From positions 49,492 to 113,491 of the forward strand of contig JBAZSJ010000011.1 of the NCBI GenBank assembly GCA_041662485.1: a stretch of DNA of 64,000 nucleotides, in the 5' to 3' direction. Below the pieces are notes generated by a model. That model was not told the DNA's origin. It saw only the letters and a list, made by a program, of their open reading frames with translations, and did no database searches. This document shows positions 43,121 to 50,405 of the stretch, piece by piece (the stretch's first letter is position 1; every line of letters begins with the position of its first letter). Origin of the DNA: Rariglobus sp041662485. GTDB taxonomy: Bacteria > Verrucomicrobiota > Verrucomicrobiia > Opitutales > Opitutaceae. Made by a program: the position numbers and the translations under genes.

Positions 43121-43324
43121 ATGAACAAAGCTCGTAAACTCGTCCTCGCGGGTGTCGCCATCGGCATGACCGCTCTCGCCCATGCGCAAACCGCACCCGA
43201 CTACGGTGCCACCTTGAACACCAACTTCACGGTGATCGACACGTTGTGGGGCAAGGTCGCCACGATCATGATCGCGGTCGCGCTTGTGACCGTCGGCGTG
43301 AAGTTCTTCCGCAAGACCCGTTGA
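43121..43324 (+). CDS. Major coat protein precursor (gpVIII-like)
   Basis: 67 residues: signal peptide (basic MNKARK, hydrophobic core, cleavage after AHA near residue 22), then a mature peptide of about 45 residues with a short polar N-terminus (QTAPDYGATLNTNF), one membrane helix (VATIMIAVALVTVGVKF) and a basic C-terminus (FFRKTR) for contact with the DNA. This is the exact design of inovirus major coat proteins. A strong hairpin terminator follows, as after gene VIII in Ff phages. Confidence 0.88.
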   Translation: MNKARKLVLAGVAIGMTALAHAQTAPDYGATLNTNFTVIDTLWGKVATIMIAVALVTVGVKFFRKTR

Positions 43325-43331
43325 TCAAACC

Positions 43332-43370
43332 AGCCCGCGCTGTGGGTGACTGCGGCGCGGGCTAATCCTT
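43332..43370 (+). terminator. Terminator after the major-coat gene
   Basis: Perfect 9-bp stem AGCCCGCGC / GCGCGGGCT (43332-43340 and 43355-43363), followed by AATCCTTTTC. Its position right behind the coat gene parallels the central terminator of Ff phages, which lets coat mRNA accumulate. Confidence 0.75.
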
Positions 43371-43379
43371 TTCAACTCG

Positions 43380-43445
43380 ATGGAAATGCAGCTTTTCGCC
43401 CTGGGATTTATCTGCGCGTGTCTCGCGTGGAGGCTGTTTTTTTGA
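43380..43445 (+). CDS. 21-aa hydrophobic peptide, possible minor coat protein (gpVII/gpIX-like)
   Basis: ATG at 43380, TGA at 43443. The product is MEMQLFALGFICACLAWRLF plus F, a single short hydrophobic helix. Tiny membrane peptides between the major coat gene and the adsorption gene are typical of inoviruses (gpVII and gpIX of Ff are 32-33 residues). No clear Shine-Dalgarno is visible, so expression is uncertain. Confidence 0.45.
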   Translation: MEMQLFALGFICACLAWRLFF

Positions 43446-43449
43446 CGTT

Positions 43450-45360
43450 ATGAAACGATTTTTCTTCCTCATGCTTTTAGTCGCCGCGTTGCCTGTGCAC
43501 GCGTATGTTTTTACTGGCACGCGAAGTATTGATTTCAATCAAACCTCCGCCCAGTTCGGACAAGGCGCGTTCCATGCTCAGGCTAGCTGGAGTTACGAGA
43601 CTACTACTGGTCTTGGTGAGCTTGTTGTCGTCATTGACCCTTCTACCGGCGTTGCTCCGCCTTGGCCGACTTTTCTTTTTGGGGCGTATTTAGATAGTGG
43701 TGCGCCCCTACAAGGCGGCATTGCTCAAAATTATGGTAACCCTAATGGCGCTACTTGGAATGGCACTTTTCAAATTCAATATCCTCCGATCGACGGCCTT
43801 CTTTTTCGCGTCGGTTGGTATGCTTCTGGGACCCCAACGCAAGAGATTAAAATCCCCTTGGCTGGTAGCATTCAAACCGTGAGCCTCACAAATCCGGTCG
43901 TGCCTGACATTGTCGGCCATTCGATTACTGGCACCGCTACAGGGGCGCAAGGTGGTAACGCTTACAACATATCGGTGATCTCTGGTAGCATTTCAGCGTC
44001 GATTAATTCCAGCACCGGCGCGTATCAGATTATTGCTAATGGTGTTGGTCCTGCGTCTTACAAAGTGTGGATTTCGGCAGGAAATGGTTATAATCGTTCG
44101 AATGATGCTTCTGGGTCTGGCACTGTTGGGAATGGCTACAAAGTAAAGCTCACGATTCCGGCCAATCCCGGTCAATACACTATCATTTATACGATTAGTC
44201 AAAACGGTGCCGTGATTGGCACTACAACTCAACTTCCGGGTGCCGGGGCTCGTATTGTCTCTTTTACGGTTCCGACACCTGATCCTGTCGTTGTGACTAG
44301 TCGGACTGTGGGCGTTATCTGGCAGGACAATCATTATATTTACACGGGTGACCCTAATGATTCGGTTGATACGGGTATCACAGATAGCGTCATGCCGTCG
44401 TCTAGTGATGATCCCACACCGGCTCCTGTTACTACGCCACCGACCGCGAACGCTAATAATCCGACTGACCCCGCCAATACCGGAACCGTATGGACACAAA
44501 ATAGCGGGTCGCAAACCGACTTGCTGACCAACTCCGTTTTCCGCCAAGGCGTGGAGAAGTTGATGGCTCCGTCCTTGGCTATCGCCAAGTTGCTGTCCGA
44601 CAAATCGAAGATTGATGCGCAGGACAAAACGCAGGCGGCGGCTGATGTGGCTGGCCTGAAAGACCAGGCCAACCATGTGGCTGATGTCGCCCAGGATAGG
44701 GCTACCCAAGGGAAATCTAAAGCGCAGGACGTGGTTGATCAGTTTGGTCAAGCTGCGGACGCTTCGATGGATTACGCGCCAGCCGTGTCCACTGGATACA
44801 CTGATTTGGATATTGGCAGCGGGCGTGTCGTCAGGATTCCTGACAATCCCTTTTCTAACTCGGGGCCGTTTTCTGGGGTTCTTGGCACTACGGCGACATT
44901 CGTTCGGGGATTGATCGCGTGGGGTATCGTGGTCGCTTTCTTCATCTGGGTGTTGTCCAGGCTCCGCCAGATGACGGCCGCACCGTTTCAAACGACACCC
45001 TTTGGGACTTCGATTCCTGATTCGCTCAATTCTATCAAGGTCGTCGGAACGGGGGGAGGTTTGGGCTACGCGGTTAAGCTGGTCACCTATGCCGTGATTT
45101 TCGCGATTGTTTTGACGATGCCCCTGGGCGTGATGGCAGCAGTGACGGCGAAACTGCCATTTGCGCAGCTCGTTGGTTTATTTGTGGCGGGACCTCATGC
45201 GCCTACGTCCGGCATGCTGCATGACGCGATGGGCATTGCTGACCAGGTGATACCTTGGGCGGTGCTGCTGGCCGCGCCGGTGTGGTATTTCGTCGTAGAG
45301 GCCGTGCTCTTCCCGTCGCAGATATTCTGGATGATGTTCATCAAGTTTTTGCCATCATGA
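43450..45360 (+). CDS. Large exported minor coat / adsorption protein (gpIII-like)
   Basis: 636 residues: signal peptide (about 1-18, ending PVHA), a long Thr/Ser/Gly/Asn-rich beta domain (about 20-320) with repeat-like stretches, a Pro/Thr-rich linker (about 315-345), a helical zone with many Ala/Asp (about 380-430), and three C-terminal membrane helices (about 484-505, 542-562, 601-621). The position before the gpVI-like and Zot genes fits the phage tip protein that binds the host receptor. More than one C-terminal helix suggests fusion of gpIII- and gpVI-like functions. The first 950 bp use T-ending codons and look less GC-rich than the rest. Confidence 0.75.
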   Translation: MKRFFFLMLLVAALPVHAYVFTGTRSIDFNQTSAQFGQGAFHAQASWSYETTTGLGELVVVIDPSTGVAPPWPTFLFGAYLDSGAPLQGGIAQNYGNPNGATWNGTFQIQYPPIDGLLFRVGWYASGTPTQEIKIPLAGSIQTVSLTNPVVPDIVGHSITGTATGAQGGNAYNISVISGSISASINSSTGAYQIIANGVGPASYKVWISAGNGYNRSNDASGSGTVGNGYKVKLTIPANPGQYTIIYTISQNGAVIGTTTQLPGAGARIVSFTVPTPDPVVVTSRTVGVIWQDNHYIYTGDPNDSVDTGITDSVMPSSSDDPTPAPVTTPPTANANNPTDPANTGTVWTQNSGSQTDLLTNSVFRQGVEKLMAPSLAIAKLLSDKSKIDAQDKTQAAADVAGLKDQANHVADVAQDRATQGKSKAQDVVDQFGQAADASMDYAPAVSTGYTDLDIGSGRVVRIPDNPFSNSGPFSGVLGTTATFVRGLIAWGIVVAFFIWVLSRLRQMTAAPFQTTPFGTSIPDSLNSIKVVGTGGGLGYAVKLVTYAVIFAIVLTMPLGVMAAVTAKLPFAQLVGLFVAGPHAPTSGMLHDAMGIADQVIPWAVLLAAPVWYFVVEAVLFPSQIFWMMFIKFLPS

Positions 45361-45512
45361 GCATCCCGATTCCAACTCAAGACGCGGCGACGTTCGCCGG
45401 TCAAGTCGCCTGGTTCGTCTATGGCTTTGGTTACGCCTCGGTCATCGCATCGGTTGCGTTGATGATCTACCTCTTCAAAAAATCCGGTTCCTCGGGGCCT
45501 TTTGACACATGA
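45357..45512 (+). CDS. Small membrane protein, gpVI-like or Zot partner
   Basis: 51 residues with one membrane helix (WFVYGFGYASVIASVALMIYLF) and a Lys/Gly/Ser tail. Overlaps both the large adsorption gene (ATGA) and the Zot gene (ATGA), so its translation is coupled to both. Likely a minor capsid or assembly component; the exact equivalent in Ff is uncertain. Confidence 0.65.
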   Translation: MSIPIPTQDAATFAGQVAWFVYGFGYASVIASVALMIYLFKKSGSSGPFDT

Positions 45513-46867
45513 TCGACATCTTCGTCGGAAAACCCCGCAACGGGAAGAGCTTGCGGGCGATGATGCGGATACTGAAAACACTCGTTGAAACGCAGCGCTA
45601 CGTCGTCACGAACATGGTCCTGGATCTGGACCGGATACAGGACTACCTGGACAAACGCGGGGTAAAGACCAACGCACACCAGCGCATCCTGATCCTGACG
45701 TCGAAGGAGCAGATGAAGCATTTCTGGCTGTATCGGGAATTCGGCGTGGTCCTGGTCACGCCTCCGGACTACAACGAGAAAACCGGCGGTGACGTGGATT
45801 ACGCGCCGCTGGTTAACGATCAGCGGTTCTGGCTCCCTGCTAAAGAAGGACATACGCCCGTCATGCGCGGGACGCTCTATGTCATCGATGAAATCCACAC
45901 CCTGTTTCCAGCCCGAGGCTGGCAGGGAACGCCCCGGCACGCGGATTTCTACAATTCGCAGCATGCGAAGCTGAACGACGAATGCGTGTTCATTACGCAG
46001 AATACGAAGCTGGTGGACCCCAATTTCTACCGTCTCGCCCAGGAGTTTCACTACTGCCGCAATCACCGTCTGATGAAGCACGGCCGGTTCAAAGGGGCGA
46101 ACAAGTTCACGGTGCACATCCATGACGGCCCTGCGTCCACCGGCAAGGAACCGACGCTCAACGTCGAAGAATTCAAATTGGATCTCGAAGTAGCGTGCTG
46201 TTACGACACCTCGGCCGGAGTGGGGATGCCAGGTGGCGGCGCGGCCGATGCTGGTGCCAGGACAAAAGGGATACCCCTTTGGATGGTCTGGGCCGTGATC
46301 GGATTCTGCATCGGCGGAGTTTACTGGTTTTTTAACTATGAGATGCCCAAGCTCACGAACAAGTATCTGACGTCCGCAGTGAAGCATGGGACCCTCAAGC
46401 CTGGGAGCGGTTCACCCGTTGGGGCTCCTGGTGTTCCTGCGGTTGTGTCCCAATCGGTTCCAGGGGCCGCGCCACAAGGCGCAAAGCCTGCGACCGAGGC
46501 CGACTATCCGCTCGAGTCGATCTACGAGGATACGAAGCCGGAAAAGCCGCTGTATGCGACCGGCTATGTCGTTCGGGGAAAGCATGTGAATGTCCAGCTG
46601 AGTGACGGCCGTATTTTGACGGAGCATTCGCCCGAGCTGCTGACGGTTGAAAGGAACGCCGTGATATTACGCGGAGGCCAGAGGCTGTATTTCCTGAGCT
46701 ATAAGCCCCGGGAAGCCCCGAAAGAACCGGTCCAGCCGATTGAGACGGTTTCTCCCGACCAGGCTGGGGACTCTTTGCCGCCGCCTCCGTCACCGCCGGC
46801 TCCGGCATGGGTGACGCATTCTGACGGGGTTTCACGGCTGGTGACTCCGCCTGTCTTGGGAAAGTGA
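45509..46867 (+). CDS. Zot/gpI-family phage assembly ATPase
   Basis: 452 residues. The cytoplasmic P-loop NTPase domain has Walker A GKPRNGKS (7-14) and Walker B LYVIDEIHTLF (Asp127, Glu128). One membrane helix (about 255-276, PLWMVWAVIGFCIGGVYWFF) is followed by a Pro-rich periplasmic tail to residue 452. This is the hallmark protein of inoviruses, which drives extrusion of the filament through the inner membrane. Catalytic residues are intact. No secretin (gpIV) gene is present, so exit would need a host secretin, for example that of the type II secretion system suggested by the gsp genes. Confidence 0.93.
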   Translation: MIDIFVGKPRNGKSLRAMMRILKTLVETQRYVVTNMVLDLDRIQDYLDKRGVKTNAHQRILILTSKEQMKHFWLYREFGVVLVTPPDYNEKTGGDVDYAPLVNDQRFWLPAKEGHTPVMRGTLYVIDEIHTLFPARGWQGTPRHADFYNSQHAKLNDECVFITQNTKLVDPNFYRLAQEFHYCRNHRLMKHGRFKGANKFTVHIHDGPASTGKEPTLNVEEFKLDLEVACCYDTSAGVGMPGGGAADAGARTKGIPLWMVWAVIGFCIGGVYWFFNYEMPKLTNKYLTSAVKHGTLKPGSGSPVGAPGVPAVVSQSVPGAAPQGAKPATEADYPLESIYEDTKPEKPLYATGYVVRGKHVNVQLSDGRILTEHSPELLTVERNAVILRGGQRLYFLSYKPREAPKEPVQPIETVSPDQAGDSLPPPPSPPAPAWVTHSDGVSRLVTPPVLGK

Positions 46868-46880
46868 TTTTGGATACACG

Positions 46881-46937
46881 AAAAAAAGACGTTTTTTGGT
46901 TATCGTTCCAAGAATTACCCAAAAATGGTCTTTTTTT
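46881..46937. terminator. Long AT-rich hairpin after the Zot gene
   Basis: AAAAAAGAC.TTTTTTGG pairs with CCAAAAA.GGTCTTTTTT around a loop of about 20 nt and ends in a T run. It probably ends the structural operon, possibly also from the other strand. The remaining sequence to 47084 has no gene. Confidence 0.65.
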
Positions 46938-47084
46938 ACCTCTGACGGGCTTCGCCGGCGAGTCCTGGTCAGCTGCAGTCCTCGATCGCTGACACCTTCT
47001 TTGTTTTGGATACAGCTTTGGAGCTTGGAAATCGGTCAAGGATGGGTTTCTTGACTTCTATCGAGTCCCTGGCATTTTGTTTTT

Positions 47085-47234
47085 ATGTCAACGGTGATGG
47101 AAATTGAGTCCGCGATTGAGAAGCTGCCCGCGCAAAAGGTGGAAGAGCTTGCCGCGTGGTTTGAGGAATATCGTTCAACCCTGAACTCCTCGGATTCCGT
47201 TTTTTTGGCTTACGACGAAGAGGAAAGCCGGTGA
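47085..47234 (+). CDS. Small antitoxin of a MazF/PemK-type module
   Basis: 49 residues, acidic, starting MSTVMEIESAIEKLPAQKVE and ending DEEESR. The ESAIEKLPAQKVEELAAWFE type of helix is common in short antitoxins paired with PemK- or PIN-type toxins. It is too short for a separate DNA-binding domain, so autoregulation may be absent or indirect. Its stop overlaps the toxin start (TGATG). Confidence 0.65.
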   Translation: MSTVMEIESAIEKLPAQKVEELAAWFEEYRSTLNSSDSVFLAYDEEESR

Positions 47235-47548
47235 TGCGAGTCGTTCGCGGTGAGATATGGCAGATTGATCTTGGGATGGTCGCAAAGCCTCGTCCCGCGT
47301 TGATTCTTAGCGTGCCTGCCGGTGATACTGAGCGGGCGTTGGTGACCTACGTTCCACGCACTACGAGTTTGCGTGGGACTCAATATGAGGTGCCGCACAA
47401 AGGCCGTGGATTTGATGACGGTGCGTTTGACGCTCAAGGGTTGGGCAGTGTGCCGCATGCCAAGTTGATGAGGCGTATTGGGGTGTTAGATACGCATACC
47501 TTGACGGAAGTTGAGGGCGCGGTGCGCTCGTGGCTAGGCCTCGGTTGA
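47234..47548 (+). CDS. MazF/PemK-family endoribonuclease toxin
   Basis: 104 residues with the SH3-like PemK fold: VRGEIWQIDLGMVAKPRPAL at the start (the RG.IW..DLG...G/KPRP signature), then VTYVPRTTSLRGT and a C-terminal VPHAKLMRRIGVLD. Such toxins cleave mRNA at short motifs. An ATG at 47234 is used; a GTG one codon upstream is possible. It sits in the prophage between the assembly and integration genes, where it could stabilise the prophage or exclude other phages. Confidence 0.85.
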   Translation: MRVVRGEIWQIDLGMVAKPRPALILSVPAGDTERALVTYVPRTTSLRGTQYEVPHKGRGFDDGAFDAQGLGSVPHAKLMRRIGVLDTHTLTEVEGAVRSWLGLG

Positions 47549-47571
47549 TCGAGGGATCAATTTGGAGTTTA

Positions 47572-48282
47572 TCACCATTTTATCGCAACGTCTATGCCGG
47601 TGATTTCGCCGTCACGCTCTTGGGTTAGGACTTCGTAGCGTCGAGGGCGGGGCGATGATGTTTTTTCATAGGGGTTGCGGGTGATTTCGAATTGTGTCCG
47701 GTAACGTCCGTCCCATCCTTGCACCTGCTTTGTCGATATGGCTTCGGCGATGATGCCTTTTTTTTTCTCAAGGTAGGCTTGTGCGGTCATCTGGTGTTCT
47801 AATGTCCGGTCTGGGGCTGCTTGTGTGGGTGTGGACGGTCTGACTGTTTGTTGTCTTACAACTTGTGGCCTCGTCTGTGGCTGGGTCTTTACAACGTTGT
47901 ATTCGATTTTCGGAGTCGGTTTCTGTGCTATGGTCTGCCTGAGCCTTTCCGCCTCTGCATTCGATGCCTCTGCTGCGGCTTGCAACTCGGCAAGGGCAAG
48001 CGCCTGTGTTTCGGCGATGCGGGCGGCGGTCTCTCGTTCCCTCTTTTCGGTATGGTGGCGGTAGGCGAGAAACCCGGCAAGGTGGAGTGCTAGGGCTACG
48101 GCGAAAACCACGGCGTAGCGGAGGGCGGTGCTGGTGGTGGCCGGGGGTGGCGGTGTGATACCTGGGATTGACGCGGAGGGTAGTTCTGTCTGTTGGGGTG
48201 CTTTACCGGCCCTTCTTTCTCGCACGGCATTTTCAATACTCGCTTGAATTTTCGCGGCGTTGGCACGTTCTTGCGGCGTCAT
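47572..48282 (-). CDS. Single-pass membrane protein of unknown function (prophage)
   Basis: 236 residues: a cytoplasmic N-terminus with a Pro-rich stretch, one membrane helix (about 53-71, YAVVFAVALALHLAGFLAY), a coiled coil (about 75-115, TAARIAETQALALAELQAAA), a Gln/Pro/Thr linker and a C-terminal domain (from about 155). No family is recognised. Topology recalls TonB/TolA-like spanning proteins, but no such domain is evident. The start at 48282 is used because the upstream codons overlap the RHH gene spacer. It lies in an apparent operon behind the RHH regulator. Confidence 0.6.
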   Translation of the reverse strand: MTPQERANAAKIQASIENAVRERRAGKAPQQTELPSASIPGITPPPPATTSTALRYAVVFAVALALHLAGFLAYRHHTEKRERETAARIAETQALALAELQAAAEASNAEAERLRQTIAQKPTPKIEYNVVKTQPQTRPQVVRQQTVRPSTPTQAAPDRTLEHQMTAQAYLEKKKGIIAEAISTKQVQGWDGRYRTQFEITRNPYEKTSSPRPRRYEVLTQERDGEITGIDVAIKW

Positions 48283-48310
48283 TGCGATATTAGAATTCCG
48301 TCTGGGAAAC

Positions 48311-48514
48311 TTACGATGCACGCCGGGCGGCGGGCTTTTCAGTCAAAAGGCGTTTCTCTTCGTCGGTGAGGGACGGGGAACTTTGACCATACCACCAACG
48401 GATGATATCGGCGGCGTATTCGGTCGGGTTGCTGCCGAGTGCTTCGCTTCGGCGTTCTAGCTCTTCGGCGATGTGCTCCGGTAGTGAAAGCGTAAATCTA
48501 CGTTTTTCAGCCAT
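48311..48514 (-). CDS. Ribbon-helix-helix (CopG/Arc-like) regulator
   Basis: 67 residues: RRFTLSLPEHIAEELERRSE is a classic RHH strand-helix, followed by GSNPTEYAADIIRWWYG as helix 2. It should dimerise and bind DNA. Its place, divergent from the 48615 gene and the integrase with a 100-bp spacer, makes it the best candidate for the prophage repressor. The ATG at 48514 is selected; the longer frame upstream encodes unrelated hydrophobic sequence. Confidence 0.75.
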   Translation of the reverse strand: MAEKRRFTLSLPEHIAEELERRSEALGSNPTEYAADIIRWWYGQSSPSLTDEEKRLLTEKPAARRAS

Positions 48515-48614
48515 GCGAAAATTGATGCTAAAAAGTGCGAGAAAGCACTTGCTAAGTTTAGCAGCATATGCTTTCAATTGTTCCACGTAGAACACGCACA
48601 AACCAACGCACACG
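48515..48614. promoter_or_regulatory. Divergent regulatory spacer of the prophage
   Basis: 100-bp AT-rich spacer between the RHH regulator (minus) and the 48615-integrase pair (plus). It contains TTGTTCCACGTAGAACAC with GTTCCACGTAGAAC as a near-palindrome around 48579-48592, a plausible operator. Promoters for both directions must lie here, but I cannot fix -10/-35 boxes with confidence. Confidence 0.45.
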
Positions 48615-48944
48615 ATGAAAACCCGCAAAATTACCTATCGTCTCATTCAAGTTAGAAACGGTCGCATCTACGGTGAATCGGCAGATAACGAGAGTTTAAA
48701 CCTCACTCTCGCCATGGCGCAGGCGACGCAGGAAAGCGGTTCGTCTGCTCTCATTCTCCGTAATACTTACGGGCCTAAAGGCCGTGTCTCTTCTGGCCGC
48801 ATCGTCTGGGCGTCTGCGGAAATGAAGACGGATGCGGATATCGTCGCTGCGCCGCATCAGATGATTTTCGGGTTGGATTTGATTCCTCCCTCTTACGTGA
48901 AGCTGTTCGGACACGGTGCGTTGATCTCTGCTGTGGCTGCCTAA
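48615..48944 (+). CDS. Hypothetical prophage protein before the integrase
   Basis: 109 residues, starting KTRKITYRLIQVRNGRIYGE; soluble, mixed alpha/beta, no recognised domain. It lies 3 bp before the integrase, in the same operon. Its position would suit an excisionase or a regulator, but no HTH is visible. The gene is expressed divergently from the RHH regulator. Confidence 0.6.
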   Translation: MKTRKITYRLIQVRNGRIYGESADNESLNLTLAMAQATQESGSSALILRNTYGPKGRVSSGRIVWASAEMKTDADIVAAPHQMIFGLDLIPPSYVKLFGHGALISAVAA

Positions 48945-48947
48945 GTC

Positions 48948-50246
48948 ATGATCGAATACGTCTTCAAGCCGTCGCGGTTGGTGAAGGGGAAGCGGATCGT
49001 ATCCCGTCTTTACTCCGGCGCGTATTCTCTGGCTGCTGGTCAACGCGCTAGGCGTGTTGGTCTGCAAACGCCAAGTAAGTCCGTCGCACAAAAGATGCTG
49101 CGTGGAATCATCGTAAAGGCGCAAATGGAGCGTGAGGGCATGGTGCTCCCTCGTGAGCAAGTTGAGACGGCGCACGAGCCATTGGTGGCCTTGCTGGCGG
49201 AATACCGTGCCGACTTGCTGTCCCGCACGTCGGAACGTAACGCGGACGAATCAACCGCACGTATCGAAAAGATTTTCACGGTGACCGGCTGGCGCTACCT
49301 GGGTGATGTGACGCCTGCAACGTGGGTTGGATTCCGGGCATCGTTGGTGCAGTCCGCTAAAACCCGCCGTGATTATCAGACCTCCATCATGGCTTTTATG
49401 AACTGGTTGGTTCGTTTGGACCGTGTCCAGCGCAACCCTCTGGATCGCGTCGACCAAATCAGCATCAAGGGCAAACAGGTGCGTCCGGTGCGTTCCTTTA
49501 CGGATGATGAAATCCGGCGTTTGTTGGCCGTGGCCGGTCCTCGTCGTCTGGCCTACCTGCTTCTTCTTTATACGGGCCTGCGTCGGGGCTCTGCTCGGCA
49601 ACTGGCGCTATCCGATCTGCATTTGGATGCTCCGCGTCCGTTCCTGCTTACGCGTGCCTCCACGATGAAGGATGCCGAAAAGCTGGCGATTCCCCTTCAT
49701 TCTGGGCTCGTGGATGAGTTGCGTGCGGCAATCCCTGCCGGTGCATCTCCGGACCGGCTTCTTTTCGTCCGGTCTTTTCCCAAGGGCGCAACCCTCCGTT
49801 TGGATTTCCGCCGCGCGGGCATCCCGCGCAAGGATGGGCAGGGGAGGGTTGTGCATTTCATCGCGTTCCGGAAAACATTCCAGACGTTGGGTGTCCGGTC
49901 GGGGGTTAACCAACGGAGCGCGCAAGCTCTGCTTGGGCATTCTGACCCTTCTCTTACGGCTAACGTTTATACGGACACTGCCGCCTTAGAATTACACGAT
50001 GAGGTGGCAAAGCTGCCTTGGCTGGGGTCGGAAAATCCTGCGGCCGTCCCAAAAAGTGATGTAGCGATAGACGCACAAAAACCCGAAAAACAGGCACAAA
50101 ACAGGCATTTTCGGGACGTATTGAACGAGCTTATACACCTTGCGCAGCACGTTGTTACAGAAGGCGATGCGTCGGAAAAACAGTGGTGCGGTCGCCGGGA
50201 ATCGAACCCGGGACACCTACTTGGAAGGAAGGAGTTTTACCTCTAA
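48948..50246 (+). CDS. int: Tyrosine recombinase (phage integrase)
   Basis: 432 residues in the integrated state. An N-terminal SAM-like core-binding domain (about 70-160) is followed by the catalytic domain. Seen: Arg in YTGLRRGSARQL (near 209), Lys in the TMKDAEK strand, box II AFRKTFQTLG (Arg present; His of the usual HxLRH replaced by Ile in FIAFR), GHSDPSLT and tyrosine in NVYTDT (near 343). The C-terminal 20 residues (WCGRRESNPGHLLGRKEFYL) are read from the antisense of tRNA-Gly. In the excised circle the frame continues into 40910-41247 instead. Cotranscribed with the 48615 gene. Confidence 0.9.
   Translation: MIEYVFKPSRLVKGKRIVSRLYSGAYSLAAGQRARRVGLQTPSKSVAQKMLRGIIVKAQMEREGMVLPREQVETAHEPLVALLAEYRADLLSRTSERNADESTARIEKIFTVTGWRYLGDVTPATWVGFRASLVQSAKTRRDYQTSIMAFMNWLVRLDRVQRNPLDRVDQISIKGKQVRPVRSFTDDEIRRLLAVAGPRRLAYLLLLYTGLRRGSARQLALSDLHLDAPRPFLLTRASTMKDAEKLAIPLHSGLVDELRAAIPAGASPDRLLFVRSFPKGATLRLDFRRAGIPRKDGQGRVVHFIAFRKTFQTLGVRSGVNQRSAQALLGHSDPSLTANVYTDTAALELHDEVAKLPWLGSENPAAVPKSDVAIDAQKPEKQAQNRHFRDVLNELIHLAQHVVTEGDASEKQWCGRRESNPGHLLGRKEFYL
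50184..50208. other. attR core of the prophage (25 bp)
   Basis: Identical to attL at 40885-40909; it lies inside both the tRNA-Gly gene (minus) and the integrase frame (plus). Confidence 0.93.
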
Positions 50247-50257
50247 ACTACGACCGC
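50184..50257 (-). tRNA. tRNA-Gly (anticodon TCC), prophage integration site
   Basis: Cloverleaf on the minus strand: acceptor GCGGTCG/CGACCGC, D stem GTTT/AAAC, anticodon loop CTTCCAA (TCC), T arm CCGGG-TTCGATT-CCCGG, encoded ACCA. The anticodon stem CCTTC/GTAGG has one T-T mismatch. The last 25 bases are repeated at 40885-40909 (attL), so the gene was kept whole on integration. Confidence 0.9.
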
Positions 50258-50405
50258 AGACGCTGCATGGGAGAGCTTCATCAGCCCTTGTGTCGGGTCA
50301 AGCTTCTGCTGGACGGTCAACGGGACGGGATTCTAAAGGGTTTTTTACGCGAGGGCGGGGGAAATGGGATTGCGACTGGCGAGGACGTGCTTTTGCTGGG
50401 GCCGC

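Larger units (their letters stand above)
40885..50208. mobile_element. Integrated filamentous phage (inovirus-like prophage), about 9.3 kb
   Basis: Bounded by identical 25-bp repeats at 40885-40909 and 50184-50208, the latter being the 3' end of tRNA-Gly. Gene order: small ORF, HUH replication initiator, gpV-like protein, small ORF, major-coat precursor, 21-aa membrane peptide, large exported protein with C-terminal helices, gpVI-like peptide, Zot/gpI ATPase, toxin-antitoxin pair, two minus-strand genes, one unknown, tyrosine integrase. The rep-coat-adsorption-gpVI-Zot order is the classic inovirus plan. All hallmark genes are intact. Confidence 0.9.

Noticed and set aside
40885..50208. Interpretation as a plasmid-derived integrative element rather than a phage
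   Set aside because: Coat-type precursor, Zot ATPase and adsorption-type protein in inovirus order outweigh this; an HUH Rep alone would not have decided it.
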